Positions 8,483 through 16,115 of a DNA stretch of 64,000 nucleotides are shown one piece after another. The notes beneath the pieces were generated by a model. That model worked only from the letters and a program-made list of their open reading frames with translations, was not told the origin of the DNA and did no database searches. Each line of letters begins with the position of its first letter. Within the stretch, counting starts at the first letter, position 1. Source of the stretch: Streptomyces cavernicola (GTDB lineage: Bacteria; Actinomycetota; Actinomycetes; Streptomycetales; Streptomycetaceae); assembly GCF_029968035.1 (NCBI RefSeq), contig NZ_JASCIQ010000031.1:50765-114764 (forward strand). Direction: 5' to 3'. The position numbers were made by a program, and so were the translations under genes.

Positions 8483-9508
8483 GTGCGTACTGAACCAAAC
8501 CTGACCCGTCTGGACCGGCTCTTTGCCCGGCTAGACCGGGAACCCGAACGGCCGGCGGGCCTCGAAGTACCTCGTATGAGTCCGCACCGGATCGTGCTGT
8601 TCGGCTCGACGCTGGTCTTCTACCTGCTCATCGTCGTGGCCGTCATCAACACGTCCTGGCTCGTCCGGCTCGACTGGCAGCTGATGTTCTTCCGGCCCTA
8701 CCAGCAGTGGCCGGAGGTGCACGCGTTCATCGACTACTACGTGGTGCTCGGCCAGCGCGGCCCCACCGCCGTGATGGTCGCGGCCTGGCTCGGCTGGCGC
8801 TCCTGGCGGCAGCACACGTTGCGCCCGCTGCTCATGCTGGGCACCTCGCTGCTGCTGCTCAACGTCACCGTCGGCGCGGCCAAGCTGAGCATGGGCCGCG
8901 AAGGCCCGCACTACGCCACCTCCATCGGCTCCAACGAGATGTGGCTGACCGGCGACATATTCCCCTCGGGCCACACCGCGAACGCCGTCGTGACCTGGGG
9001 CATCCTCGCGTACCTCGCCTCCACCGCCCGGACCCGCCGGCACCTCTCGGCGCTCTCCGCGGTGGTCTCGCTCGGCGTCGGCCTGAGCACCGTCTACCTG
9101 GGCACGCACTGGCTGAGCGACGTGCTCCTCGGCTGGGCCGCCGGGCTCCTCATCCTGCTCGCGCTGCCCTGGTTCGAGCCGCTGGTCACCCGGGTCGAGG
9201 CCTGGATCCTGGCCAAGCTCGACCGGTACCTGCCGGGCCTGCGCGGCCGTATCCCCGCGCCCGCCCCGGCCGACGGACCCCCGCTGTTCCCGCAGCCGGT
9301 CCCCGGCACCGAGGACGACGTGCCGGTACGCGAGCCGGTGGGCGCCGCGCGCAGCGGCCGTACGCCGACGCACTTCAGCACGCAGCGGTACACAGTGCGC
9401 TCCGAGCGCTCCCCCGTCACGCCGACCGGCAGCCGCCGGCCCGCGCACGGCGACAGCGCCACCCGCACCGCCCGCTCCACGCCCGCCCACCCGGTGGCGG
9501 GCGGCTGA
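8483..9508 (+). CDS. PAP2-family membrane phosphatase
   Basis: Phosphatase of 341 residues with about six membrane segments and the three-part PAP2 active site outside the membrane: AKLSMGREGP (domain 1), PSGHTANAV (domain 2, catalytic His) and TVYLGTHWLSDVLLGW (domain 3, His nucleophile and Asp). The family removes phosphate from phosphatidic acid, polyprenyl pyrophosphates or similar lipids. The last ~100 residues are hydrophilic and Pro/Thr/Arg-rich, a probable cytoplasmic disordered tail. The GTG at 8483 fits a conserved leader (LTRLDRLFARLDREPERP), though its Shine-Dalgarno is weak; an ATG at 8577 is an alternative. A strong hairpin follows the gene. Confidence 0.88.
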   Translation: MRTEPNLTRLDRLFARLDREPERPAGLEVPRMSPHRIVLFGSTLVFYLLIVVAVINTSWLVRLDWQLMFFRPYQQWPEVHAFIDYYVVLGQRGPTAVMVAAWLGWRSWRQHTLRPLLMLGTSLLLLNVTVGAAKLSMGREGPHYATSIGSNEMWLTGDIFPSGHTANAVVTWGILAYLASTARTRRHLSALSAVVSLGVGLSTVYLGTHWLSDVLLGWAAGLLILLALPWFEPLVTRVEAWILAKLDRYLPGLRGRIPAPAPADGPPLFPQPVPGTEDDVPVREPVGAARSGRTPTHFSTQRYTVRSERSPVTPTGSRRPAHGDSATRTARSTPAHPVAGG

Positions 9509-9553
9509 CCCGAGGCCCGCGGGGGCGGTACGCACAGCTCTCCCCGCACGCAC

Positions 9554-9589
9554 GAGGGCCCCGACCCCCCTGAGGGAGCCGGGGCCCTC
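9554..9589 (+). terminator. terminator of the PAP2 gene
   Basis: Perfect 10-bp GC stem gagggccccg / cggggccctc (9554-9563 with 9580-9589) with a 16-base loop, 45 bases after the stop. There is no T-tract, which is common in Streptomyces. It can serve both convergent genes. Confidence 0.75.
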
Positions 9590-9626
9590 GCCGTACCGGC
9601 GACAGGTTCCGTTCGGCGGCGGGCGC

Positions 9627-9842
9627 TCAGCCCTTCCAGCAGCGCTGCACGGTGCCTTCGCTGACCTCGAAGTTGAGCCGACCCGCGAGGTACTCCATCG
9701 TCACGAACGCGCCCGGCGCCAGCCTCCTGACGGTGGACCAGCCGCGCTCGCGGGCCTGCCGCTCGGCGCCCTCGGCGTCGAGTCCGACGTACGCCTCGGG
9801 GCTGTCGTCGGGTTCTGCGGGGGGTGTGGGTGTGGGTGCCAT
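9627..9842 (-). CDS. I78-family peptidase inhibitor
   Basis: Protein of 71 residues. The core GLDAEGAERQARERGW...GAFVTMEYLAGRLNFEV followed by a basic end matches the small I78 inhibitor fold (potato-inhibitor-I-like), which blocks serine proteases with an exposed loop. An N-terminal Pro/Thr-rich stretch replaces a signal peptide, so it would act inside the cell unless exported in another way. It is transcribed alone, convergent with the PAP2 gene. The assignment rests on sequence pattern only. Confidence 0.75.
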   Translation of the reverse strand: MAPTPTPPAEPDDSPEAYVGLDAEGAERQARERGWSTVRRLAPGAFVTMEYLAGRLNFEVSEGTVQRCWKG

Positions 9843-10214
9843 GCGATCACCGTAGGCCGCCCGCGGCGGGAAGTGAAAGGGCTGCAGAAAACCCGGGACG
9901 GGCGGGCACCCAGGGTCACTTGCACCTTCGAGGTCACGCTTGTGTCACAGGATTGCCACATGTGTTTGCCGATTCCCGCTTCACACGATCGGGCGGTCCC
10001 GAATTATTTCGGCCCGCGCCGCCTTTACCTGCGCATGGTCCAGCAATTCGCACGCCCGGGTTCGACCCACCGAATTCAACGGCCTTTCCACGAGCGGCTC
10101 CGGCCGTTTCCCGAGAGCCCGCCCCCAATTCCCGGTCACTTTCCCCGGTCCACCGCCCGCCCTGCGCCGCACGGCGGAAATCGGGCACGGGACTCCTGCC
10201 GGAGTGGGCGGTAG
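9843..10214. other. intergenic region without a recognised gene
   Basis: About 370 bases between the inhibitor start and the terminator of the regulator gene. The inhibitor promoter should lie here. A moderately AT-richer patch (9940-10060) stands out from the surroundings, but I find no gene, RNA or repeat in it. Confidence 0.4.
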
Positions 10215-10236
10215 CAGGGGGTGGTCGTGCCCCCTG
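10215..10236 (-). terminator. hairpin after the WYL regulator gene
   Basis: Perfect 7-bp stem caggggg / ccccctg with an 8-base loop, 12 bases beyond the stop codon at 10248. Confidence 0.6.
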
Positions 10237-10247
10237 ACAGGGCGGGT

Positions 10248-11210
10248 TCAGCGGGCCAGTGCGCGGGAGAGGCGGTCGCGGGCGGATCTGATGTGGGCGG
10301 TCAGTTCCGCGGGTTCCAGGACCTCGAAGTCGACGCCCAGGAGCATCAGATGGATCACCATCACGTCTAGGCTCGCGGCCCCCGTGCGCAGCAGGCAGGT
10401 GGACTCGCTCTCCGCTTCGAGCGTCCCGGCCGACGGCGAGATGCGCTGGGCGGCGTCGGCGAGCGGCACGAAGAGGCGGGCCAGGGCCTCTTCGGCGTAC
10501 GCCCTGCGGGAGACGCCCTCGGAGACGTACGCGGCCAGGTCCTGCGCGGGCGGGGTGCGGGGCGTGAAGCGGGGGCCGTGCGGGGGCCTGGGCGTGATGC
10601 GGTCGGCGCGGAAGGTGCGCCAGTCGTCCCGGTCCAGGTCCCAGGCGACCAGGTACCAGCGGCGCTCGGTGCAGACCAGGCGGTGCGGCTCGACAGTGCG
10701 GCGGCCGGTGCGGCCCGCGTGGTCGCGGTACTCGAAGCGGAGACGTTCGGCGTCGCGGCACAAGTGGGCGAGTTCCGTGAGCACTTCGGGGTCGACGGCG
10801 GACGCTTCGGATGCGTGCAGCATCGGCACCGTGAAGGCGTTCAGCGCGCTCACCCGGCGGCGAAGACGGTCCGGAAGGACCTGTTCCAGCTTGGCCAGGG
10901 CCCGTACGGAGGTCTCGTCGATGCCCTCGATGCCCTGCCCGGCGGCGGTGCGCAGGCCGACGGCCACGGCGACGGCCTCCTCGTCGTCGAGCAGCAGGGG
11001 CGGCATCTCGGCGCCCACGCCGAGGCGGTAGCCGCCGCCGGTGCCGGGTGAGGCGTTGACGGGGTAGCCGAGCTCGCGCAGCCGGTCGACGTCGCGGCGG
11101 ACCGTGCGCGGGGTGACGCCGAGGCGGTCCGCGAGGGCGGCGCCGGACCACTCGCGGTGGGCCTGGAGCAGCGAGAGCAGGCGCAGGAGTCGTGCCGAGG
11201 TCTCCAACAT
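10248..11210 (-). CDS. YafY-type WYL-domain transcriptional regulator
   Basis: Regulator of 320 residues. Residues ~3-60 form a DeoR-type winged helix (LLSLLQAHREWSGAALADRL then VTPRTVRRDVDRLRELGYPV). Residues ~140-225 are a WYL domain with the signature RRWYLVAWDL and the downstream RTFRADRI, a ligand-sensing module thought to bind nucleic acid or nucleotides. The C-terminus is the WCX-type extension. Many such proteins are autoregulated or control nearby genes; the partner here is unclear because the upstream genes encode glycosyl-transfer functions. A dyad at 11231-11253 lies directly upstream of the ATG. Confidence 0.9.
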   Translation of the reverse strand: MLETSARLLRLLSLLQAHREWSGAALADRLGVTPRTVRRDVDRLRELGYPVNASPGTGGGYRLGVGAEMPPLLLDDEEAVAVAVGLRTAAGQGIEGIDETSVRALAKLEQVLPDRLRRRVSALNAFTVPMLHASEASAVDPEVLTELAHLCRDAERLRFEYRDHAGRTGRRTVEPHRLVCTERRWYLVAWDLDRDDWRTFRADRITPRPPHGPRFTPRTPPAQDLAAYVSEGVSRRAYAEEALARLFVPLADAAQRISPSAGTLEAESESTCLLRTGAASLDVMVIHLMLLGVDFEVLEPAELTAHIRSARDRLSRALAR

Positions 11211-11230
11211 GCGGGCGAGTCTGCCAGCCG

Positions 11231-11253
11231 TCGCGGACAGCTGCGGTCCGCGA
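11231..11253. promoter_or_regulatory. dyad upstream of the WYL regulator
   Basis: Perfect 8-bp arms tcgcggac / gtccgcga separated by 7 bases, 20 bases before the regulator's ATG. It could be an operator or a terminator for the upstream minus-strand gene. A 15-bp direct repeat (ttcagcccacctccg, twice) lies at 11264-11293, across the stop codon of that gene. Confidence 0.4.
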
Positions 11254-11279
11254 TCGGAGTCGGTTCAGCCCACCTCCGT

Positions 11280-12128
11280 TCAGCCCACCTCCGTGACCCG
11301 CAGCGAGAGGTCGTTGTCGCGGGTGTAGTACGGGCCGACGGCCACGGGTCCGGTGCGGACGGCCGGGTACGTGAAGATCGGCTTCTTGTCGGCGACGTCG
11401 TCGAGCAGCCGGGCCACCCGCGCCTGCGGTCCGTGCGCGCCCTGGGGCAGCAGCCACAGGTCCCAGATCCCGGGCCCTTCGGCCAGCTCCGCGTACGCCA
11501 CCGTGAGCCCGAACTCCTCGCCGGACGCGCCGAGTTCGACCCGGCGCGGGGCCTCACCGGCCCGCCGGCTGCGCAGCTCCGCGTACCCGCCCGGTGCGAA
11601 CGGTGCGCCGATGAGCCGTCCGCGTACGGTCAACCCGGCGCCCTCGATGAGGAGTTCGCCGGCCTCGGCGTGCGGGGCTCGGTGCCAGGCGCGGACGGTG
11701 AGGTTGCCGTGCTTGGTGGCGTACGGGATGCGTACCGCGACGTGCGGGCGGGTGCCGCTGGGCGTCCGGTCGACGAGGGAGCGCAGGTCGTTGACGCCGG
11801 GTGAGAGGCGGCGCGGGGCGGCGTCGCCGTGGTCGACGTACACGTCCCAGCGGCCCTCGGCGAGCTGGACGCTGCTGGGCAGCACGGCGCGCAGCCGGCC
11901 GTCGGCGGCCGGGGTGAGCGGCAGCCGGGTCTCGGTGTGGGCGCGGTGCGGCTGCCGGTCGCGCAGCCGGAGCAGGAGGTACGCGGCGCCGGGGCGGCCC
12001 AGGTCGGCGAGGTCGAAGGTGAGCCCGCCGGCGGAGTCGGCGACGCAGTCGGCGCGGGGCTCGGCGTCGGTCGTCCCGGCCGCCTCGTGCACCTCGTCGG
12101 GCAACGGCGGGGGCAGCAGCGCGCTCAT
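11280..12128 (-). CDS. conserved hypothetical protein paired with a glycosyltransferase
   Basis: Protein of 282 residues without a domain I can name. It is soluble and mostly beta in character (alternating hydrophobic/charged strands, e.g. RWDVYVDHGDAAPRRL, IPYATKHGNLTVRAW, IWDLWLLPQG), suggesting two tandem beta-sandwich or carbohydrate-binding-like units. Its ATG overlaps the stop of the upstream glycosyltransferase as ATGA (12125-12128), so the two are translationally coupled and likely work on the same glycan. Annotators often call such genes transferase on context alone; I see no catalytic motif. Confidence 0.8.
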   Translation of the reverse strand: MSALLPPPLPDEVHEAAGTTDAEPRADCVADSAGGLTFDLADLGRPGAAYLLLRLRDRQPHRAHTETRLPLTPAADGRLRAVLPSSVQLAEGRWDVYVDHGDAAPRRLSPGVNDLRSLVDRTPSGTRPHVAVRIPYATKHGNLTVRAWHRAPHAEAGELLIEGAGLTVRGRLIGAPFAPGGYAELRSRRAGEAPRRVELGASGEEFGLTVAYAELAEGPGIWDLWLLPQGAHGPQARVARLLDDVADKKPIFTYPAVRTGPVAVGPYYTRDNDLSLRVTEVG

Positions 12129-13393
12129 GCGGTCCGTCCCTTTCTCAGGGCGGCGCGCCCCGCGTCCCTGACCGCGTAGGCGCCGTCGAGCATCGCGCCG
12201 CGGGTGCGGTGCAGCGAGCCGCGGAACCGGCCGAGCGGTCCCGCGGGGCCACGTGCGGTCAGATCGGTGAACAGCGATTCGTAGCGCTCGGCGATCCGCG
12301 CGGGGTCGAAGCGCTGGGCGTCGACGAGCGCGGCGGCGGACATCCGGCCGCGCTTGTCGTCGTCGTTGATCAGTTCCAGGAGGCCGCCGGCGATGGCCCG
12401 GACGTCGCCGACGGGGACGAGGCGGCCGTCGACGCCGTTGTCGATGATCTCGCCGGGCCCGTGCGGGCAGTCCGTGGCGACCACGGGGAGGCCGCAGCGC
12501 ATCGCCTCGACGATGGTCATGCCGAAGGACTCCAGGCTGGAGGTGACCGCGGCGATGGAGCCCTTGGCCCACTCCGGGTCGATGGGGTGAGCGGGCCCCA
12601 TGAGGAACACGTGGTTGTAGAGGCCGAGTTGGCCGATCAGGGCGCGCAGCGCGTCCTTCTGCCGGCCGGCGCCGTAGATCCGCAGCCGCCAGTCCGGGCG
12701 CTGGGCGCGCACCTGGTCGAAGGCCCGGATCAGCAGGTCGTACCGCTTGACGGGGGCGAGCCGGCCGGCCGCGACGACCCACTTGCCGGTGCCGTCGGCG
12801 GGGGCCACGTCGGGCGCGGGCACCGGGTTGGCCATGGCGTCGACGCGCACTCCGGGCAGCCGCATCTTGTTCCGGTAGGCGGTGGCGTCGGCCTCGGTCG
12901 TCGTGGTCAGCGCGTCGAGGCGGGGGTAGGCGCCGCGCAGCTGGGTGCGCAGGGCCCTGGAGTGGCTGTCGAGGGTGAGGTGTTCCTGGCCGACGCGGAG
13001 CGGGCCGCGGCGGGCCCGGCGGGCGAGGGCCACGTTCAGGCCGGGGCGGGTGCCCACCAGGACGTCGGCTTCGGCGGTCGCGAGGTGGTCGGCGATGCGA
13101 CGGTCGGTGAGCGCGTTGTACTGGTGGAAGCGGCCCTCGGCGCGCGGGAAGTCCTGGGCGGGGCGGCGGAATTCGGGGCTGTCGCCCTCGTAGCCCGCGG
13201 TGTCCTTGCGGATGTCGACGAGGTGGTGCACCCGCACGCGCGGGTCGGCCCGGAAGACCGGCTCGTCGCGGTGTCGGTAGACCGACACGACCTCCACGTC
13301 GTGCTGTTCGGCCAGGGTGTTGGCCAGGTTGTAGGTCGTCCGGATCGTCCCCCCGATTCCGTACGCGTTATGTATCAGGAATGAGATATGCAT
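12125..13393 (-). CDS. GT4-family glycosyltransferase
   Basis: Glycosyltransferase of 422 residues with GT-B fold. The N-terminal acceptor domain opens with ISFLIHNAYGIGGTIRTTYNLA (a glycine-rich loop typical of GT4). The C-terminal nucleotide-sugar domain has GRLAPVKRYDLLIRAF and the E-x7-E signature ESFGMTIVEAMRCGLPVVAT. It is probably cytoplasmic or peripheral at the membrane, transferring a sugar to a lipid-linked or cell-wall precursor; sugar and acceptor are unknown. It is the first gene of a two-gene unit with the downstream 282-residue protein (ATGA overlap). Confidence 0.9.
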   Translation of the reverse strand: MHISFLIHNAYGIGGTIRTTYNLANTLAEQHDVEVVSVYRHRDEPVFRADPRVRVHHLVDIRKDTAGYEGDSPEFRRPAQDFPRAEGRFHQYNALTDRRIADHLATAEADVLVGTRPGLNVALARRARRGPLRVGQEHLTLDSHSRALRTQLRGAYPRLDALTTTTEADATAYRNKMRLPGVRVDAMANPVPAPDVAPADGTGKWVVAAGRLAPVKRYDLLIRAFDQVRAQRPDWRLRIYGAGRQKDALRALIGQLGLYNHVFLMGPAHPIDPEWAKGSIAAVTSSLESFGMTIVEAMRCGLPVVATDCPHGPGEIIDNGVDGRLVPVGDVRAIAGGLLELINDDDKRGRMSAAALVDAQRFDPARIAERYESLFTDLTARGPAGPLGRFRGSLHRTRGAMLDGAYAVRDAGRAALRKGRTA

Positions 13394-13574
13394 GCGTCCC
13401 CGTATCCCACGTTTCCCCGCGGACAGTCCGGTCTCGTCCGCCTACCGCAGGGTTAGACCGAAACCAGGGGGTGGGGGTTGGGCGGCATCATCATCTTGTT
13501 CTTGAACAGTTACCCTATTGGTAGGCGATTTCGGGAACCTGGCAGCTCTTCAGCACATCAGGGGCAGTGAGGGC

Positions 13575-14915
13575 TCATGGCTCGTACGCCAGTTGCGGTA
13601 CGACGAAGCAGTTGCGGTTCATGTCGCCCTGGGTGACCCAGCCCTCGCCGTCGCGCCAACGGGCCACGGACAGACAGCTCTTGCGGGTCTCCGGCGGCTT
13701 CTGGAGGTGCTCGAAGGTGACGGGGACGAGCAGTCCGTCCGCGCTGTAGGGCTCGCCCCGCTCCATGTACGCGTCCACGCACGCGCGCGTGGCGCCGGTT
13801 TCGGGCTCCGCGCGTGTGCACGATTTCGCCGCGTCCGTGAACCACATGGCCGCCGCCCAGCCTTCGAGCGCCCACTGCGAGAGCGGCCGCCCCTTCATCG
13901 CGTCCCGGAACTCCCGTACGGCCGGGTTCCCGGTGTCCTCGTAGTTGCGGCTCGACCCGGTCACCCAGAGGGAGTTGCGGCAGCGCGGCGCGTCCTTGTA
14001 GGCGTCGCGGACCGTGTCCGTCCAGTTCTGGGCGTTGGTGACCTTCGCGGTGACGTGGGCCCCGACGTCGTCCATCGCCGCGCAGAGCCGGGCGTTGCCG
14101 TGCCCGTCGAGGGCGTCGAAGACCAGGTCGGCGCCGCGCTCCTTGAGGTCGGCGGCCACGGCACGGAAGTTGGGCAGCGCGAAGTCGACCTGCTCGGTGA
14201 CCACGTCGTACCCCTCGGCCCGCAGCCCCTGGGCGACGAGCCGGGCGTAGGCGGCGGACGCGGACTGGTTGTAGGAGACGACGGCGGCGGTGCGGGCGCC
14301 GTGCTCGCGCTTGAAGTAGCGGTAGACCTCGGTGCCGCCGTACAGCTTCCCGTCCCAGCCCGGCTTGCCGCCGGTGCGCGGCGCGAGGCTCCCGTAGATC
14401 GAGTAGAGGTGCGGATACGTCTCGTACGCGGGCCCGATCGGCTGGCCGCCGATGTCGGGGACGCCGGCGGCGGAGACGCGCGGGGCGGCCGCGTAGTCGA
14501 GGACGGCGGTGGCGACGAGCGCGACGACGTGCTGTTCGTCGACGAGCTTGCGCACGCACTCGTTGTTGCCGACGCCGCTGCCGCCGTCGTCGCAGGTGTG
14601 CACCTCGACCCGGCGGCCGTCGACGCCGCCGCGCGCGTTGAGTCGGTCGAAGTAAGCCGTGGCGCCCTCGCGCGGGCCGGTGAAGGCCTCGCCGCCGACG
14701 GGGCTGGTGGCGCTGGTCACGATGCCGACGCGGAGCGGTTCGGCCCGCGTCGGCATCGGCCGGCTCGCGCCGTCGCGCCCGGTGAAGTCGCTCTCGGGCA
14801 GCCGGCTGCCGCAGGCCGCGCCCGAGAGGAGCACGAGCACGGTCAGCGCCGCGGCCAGGACGCGCCTCGGGGAGCCGCCTCCGGCGGTCTCAGCAGCCCG
14901 GCACCGGCGAGGCAT
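13575..14915 (-). CDS. ABC transporter substrate-binding lipoprotein (LivK-like, type 1)
   Basis: Lipoprotein of 446 residues. The signal peptide ends in the lipobox LSGAAC near residue 35. A periplasmic-binding type 1 fold follows: RVGIVTSATSPVGGEAFTGP, ARGGVDGRRVEVHTCDDG and AAVVSYNQSASAAYARLV match the branched-chain amino acid or amide receptor layout. Its ATG overlaps the end of the upstream lipoprotein gene by 26 bases. A fused LivH-LivM-LivG transporter and LivF are encoded divergently 1.2 kb away, so this is the likely receptor of that system. The ligand cannot be predicted. Confidence 0.85.
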   Translation of the reverse strand: MPRRCRAAETAGGGSPRRVLAAALTVLVLLSGAACGSRLPESDFTGRDGASRPMPTRAEPLRVGIVTSATSPVGGEAFTGPREGATAYFDRLNARGGVDGRRVEVHTCDDGGSGVGNNECVRKLVDEQHVVALVATAVLDYAAAPRVSAAGVPDIGGQPIGPAYETYPHLYSIYGSLAPRTGGKPGWDGKLYGGTEVYRYFKREHGARTAAVVSYNQSASAAYARLVAQGLRAEGYDVVTEQVDFALPNFRAVAADLKERGADLVFDALDGHGNARLCAAMDDVGAHVTAKVTNAQNWTDTVRDAYKDAPRCRNSLWVTGSSRNYEDTGNPAVREFRDAMKGRPLSQWALEGWAAAMWFTDAAKSCTRAEPETGATRACVDAYMERGEPYSADGLLVPVTFEHLQKPPETRKSCLSVARWRDGEGWVTQGDMNRNCFVVPQLAYEP

Positions 14916-15423
14916 TGCCGCTGTTCAGCTGCACCAGCGCGCACAGCGTCTTGACCGACACCTTCCAGGTGCCGTCCTGCTCCACCGAGACGCCCTTGGC
15001 GTCCCGCAGCGCGGGCTGCCCGTCCAGGGACAGCGTGTACGTCACGTCCGCCTCGGTCTTCGACGTGAACTTCACGTCGGTGACGCTCGCCTCGACCTGC
15101 TTGCCGCGCGGGTCCGCGTTGAAGCCCTGCAGGACCGGCCGCATCTTGGCGCCGTTCTCCAGGACCGCCTCCTTCTCGTTCAGCGGGACGTCAGCGCTGA
15201 AGAACTTCTCCCAGTTCGCCTTGACCTCCCGCTCCGCCGCCGCGGGGTCCGCGGGCACGTCCGGCGCCTCCTGGGTGCGCGTGACGGACGGCTCGGGCGG
15301 GGGCGTGCCGCCGTTGTCGTCCCCGCATCCTGTGGCGGCCACCCCGACCGCCAGCATCGCGGCGGCCGCCCACGCCGCGATCCGCGTCCCGCCCCGCTTG
15401 CGTGTACTGCTCCCGAGCACCAT
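14890..15423 (-). CDS. small lipoprotein of unknown function
   Basis: Protein of 177 residues. A short basic N-terminus and hydrophobic stretch end in the lipobox ATGC (residue ~31), then a Pro/Thr-rich linker. A ~120-residue compact domain follows (NWEKFFSADVPLNEKEAVLENG; VTDVKFTSKTEADVTYTLSL) that resembles small NTF2-like or DUF4878-type extracytoplasmic domains. It is translated just ahead of and overlapping the substrate-binding protein, so it may be an accessory of that transporter. The start is either ATG 15423 or the adjacent GTG 15420. Confidence 0.78.
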   Translation of the reverse strand: MVLGSSTRKRGGTRIAAWAAAAMLAVGVAATGCGDDNGGTPPPEPSVTRTQEAPDVPADPAAAEREVKANWEKFFSADVPLNEKEAVLENGAKMRPVLQGFNADPRGKQVEASVTDVKFTSKTEADVTYTLSLDGQPALRDAKGVSVEQDGTWKVSVKTLCALVQLNSGNASPVPGC

Positions 15424-15562
15424 GTGGCTCACCGCCGGGGTCGATCGTCCGGGCAGTGATCGCCCGGTGCTTTCAGGGTCGACCGCCCGGAGGCAGAGTG
15501 CAAGCGGTCCCCCGGCATGAACAAATGGGTACAGAGCCCCACTCATCCCCCGGGAGCCTCGG

Positions 15563-16114
15563 ATGCGCACCTCCCGACTCCGCACCGCCCGACTCCGCAC
15601 CGTCCACCCGCTGCTCTGGGCCGGCACCGCCGCCCTCGCCGTCGGCGCCGTGCTGTGCGTGATCGGCTGGTACGGGGCCTCCGGCGAGCGCTTCGCCGAA
15701 CGGCAGATCCCGTACCTCGCCTCCTGCACGGTGCCCGGGGCAGCCCTGATCGTGGCGGGCGCGGTCCTGCTCGTCGGCAGCCGGGGCGCCCTGGCCACGG
15801 CGCGCGTGCAGGAGCTGTACGAGCTGCTCGTCGCCGCCGACCCCGGCGCACCCGCGAGCCCGCCCGCCGCGCCGGGCCCCCGCAGCGACGCGCTCGTCCT
15901 GGTGCCGGGCGGCACGCTCTACCACCGCGCCGACTGCCCCCTGGTCGCGGGCAAACCCGAGGCCGTGCCCGCCGACCCGCACCCCGGCCTCACCCCGTGC
16001 CCGGTCTGCGAACCGCCGACGCCCGGCCACGCAGCCGAACCCGAGCCCGAACCCGAACCCGAGCGCAAGCCCGAGCCCATGAGCGGGCCGGACAAGGCGG
16101 ACCCGGAGCCCTGA
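15563..16114 (+). CDS. two-TM membrane protein with a C-terminal Cys/His motif
   Basis: Protein of 183 residues. There are two hydrophobic segments (about 18-40 and 56-78) and a cytoplasmic-looking helix. The motif YHRADCPLVAGK...GLTPCPVC near residues 118-150 has H-x3-C and C-x2-C spacing like the small metal-binding pockets of Ada-type domains. A charged Glu/Pro repeat follows (EPEPEPEP). Start ATG 15563 with GGGAGC upstream. It ends one base before the fused ABC transporter gene, so the two are almost certainly cotranscribed and it may be an accessory or sensor of that system. Function unknown. Confidence 0.8.
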   Translation: MRTSRLRTARLRTVHPLLWAGTAALAVGAVLCVIGWYGASGERFAERQIPYLASCTVPGAALIVAGAVLLVGSRGALATARVQELYELLVAADPGAPASPPAAPGPRSDALVLVPGGTLYHRADCPLVAGKPEAVPADPHPGLTPCPVCEPPTPGHAAEPEPEPEPERKPEPMSGPDKADPEP

Positions 16115-16115
16115 C

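Noticed and set aside
11280..13393. Start of a secondary-metabolite or exopolysaccharide cluster
   Set aside because: Only two coupled genes; neighbours are unrelated and no polymerase, flippase or synthase genes are present.
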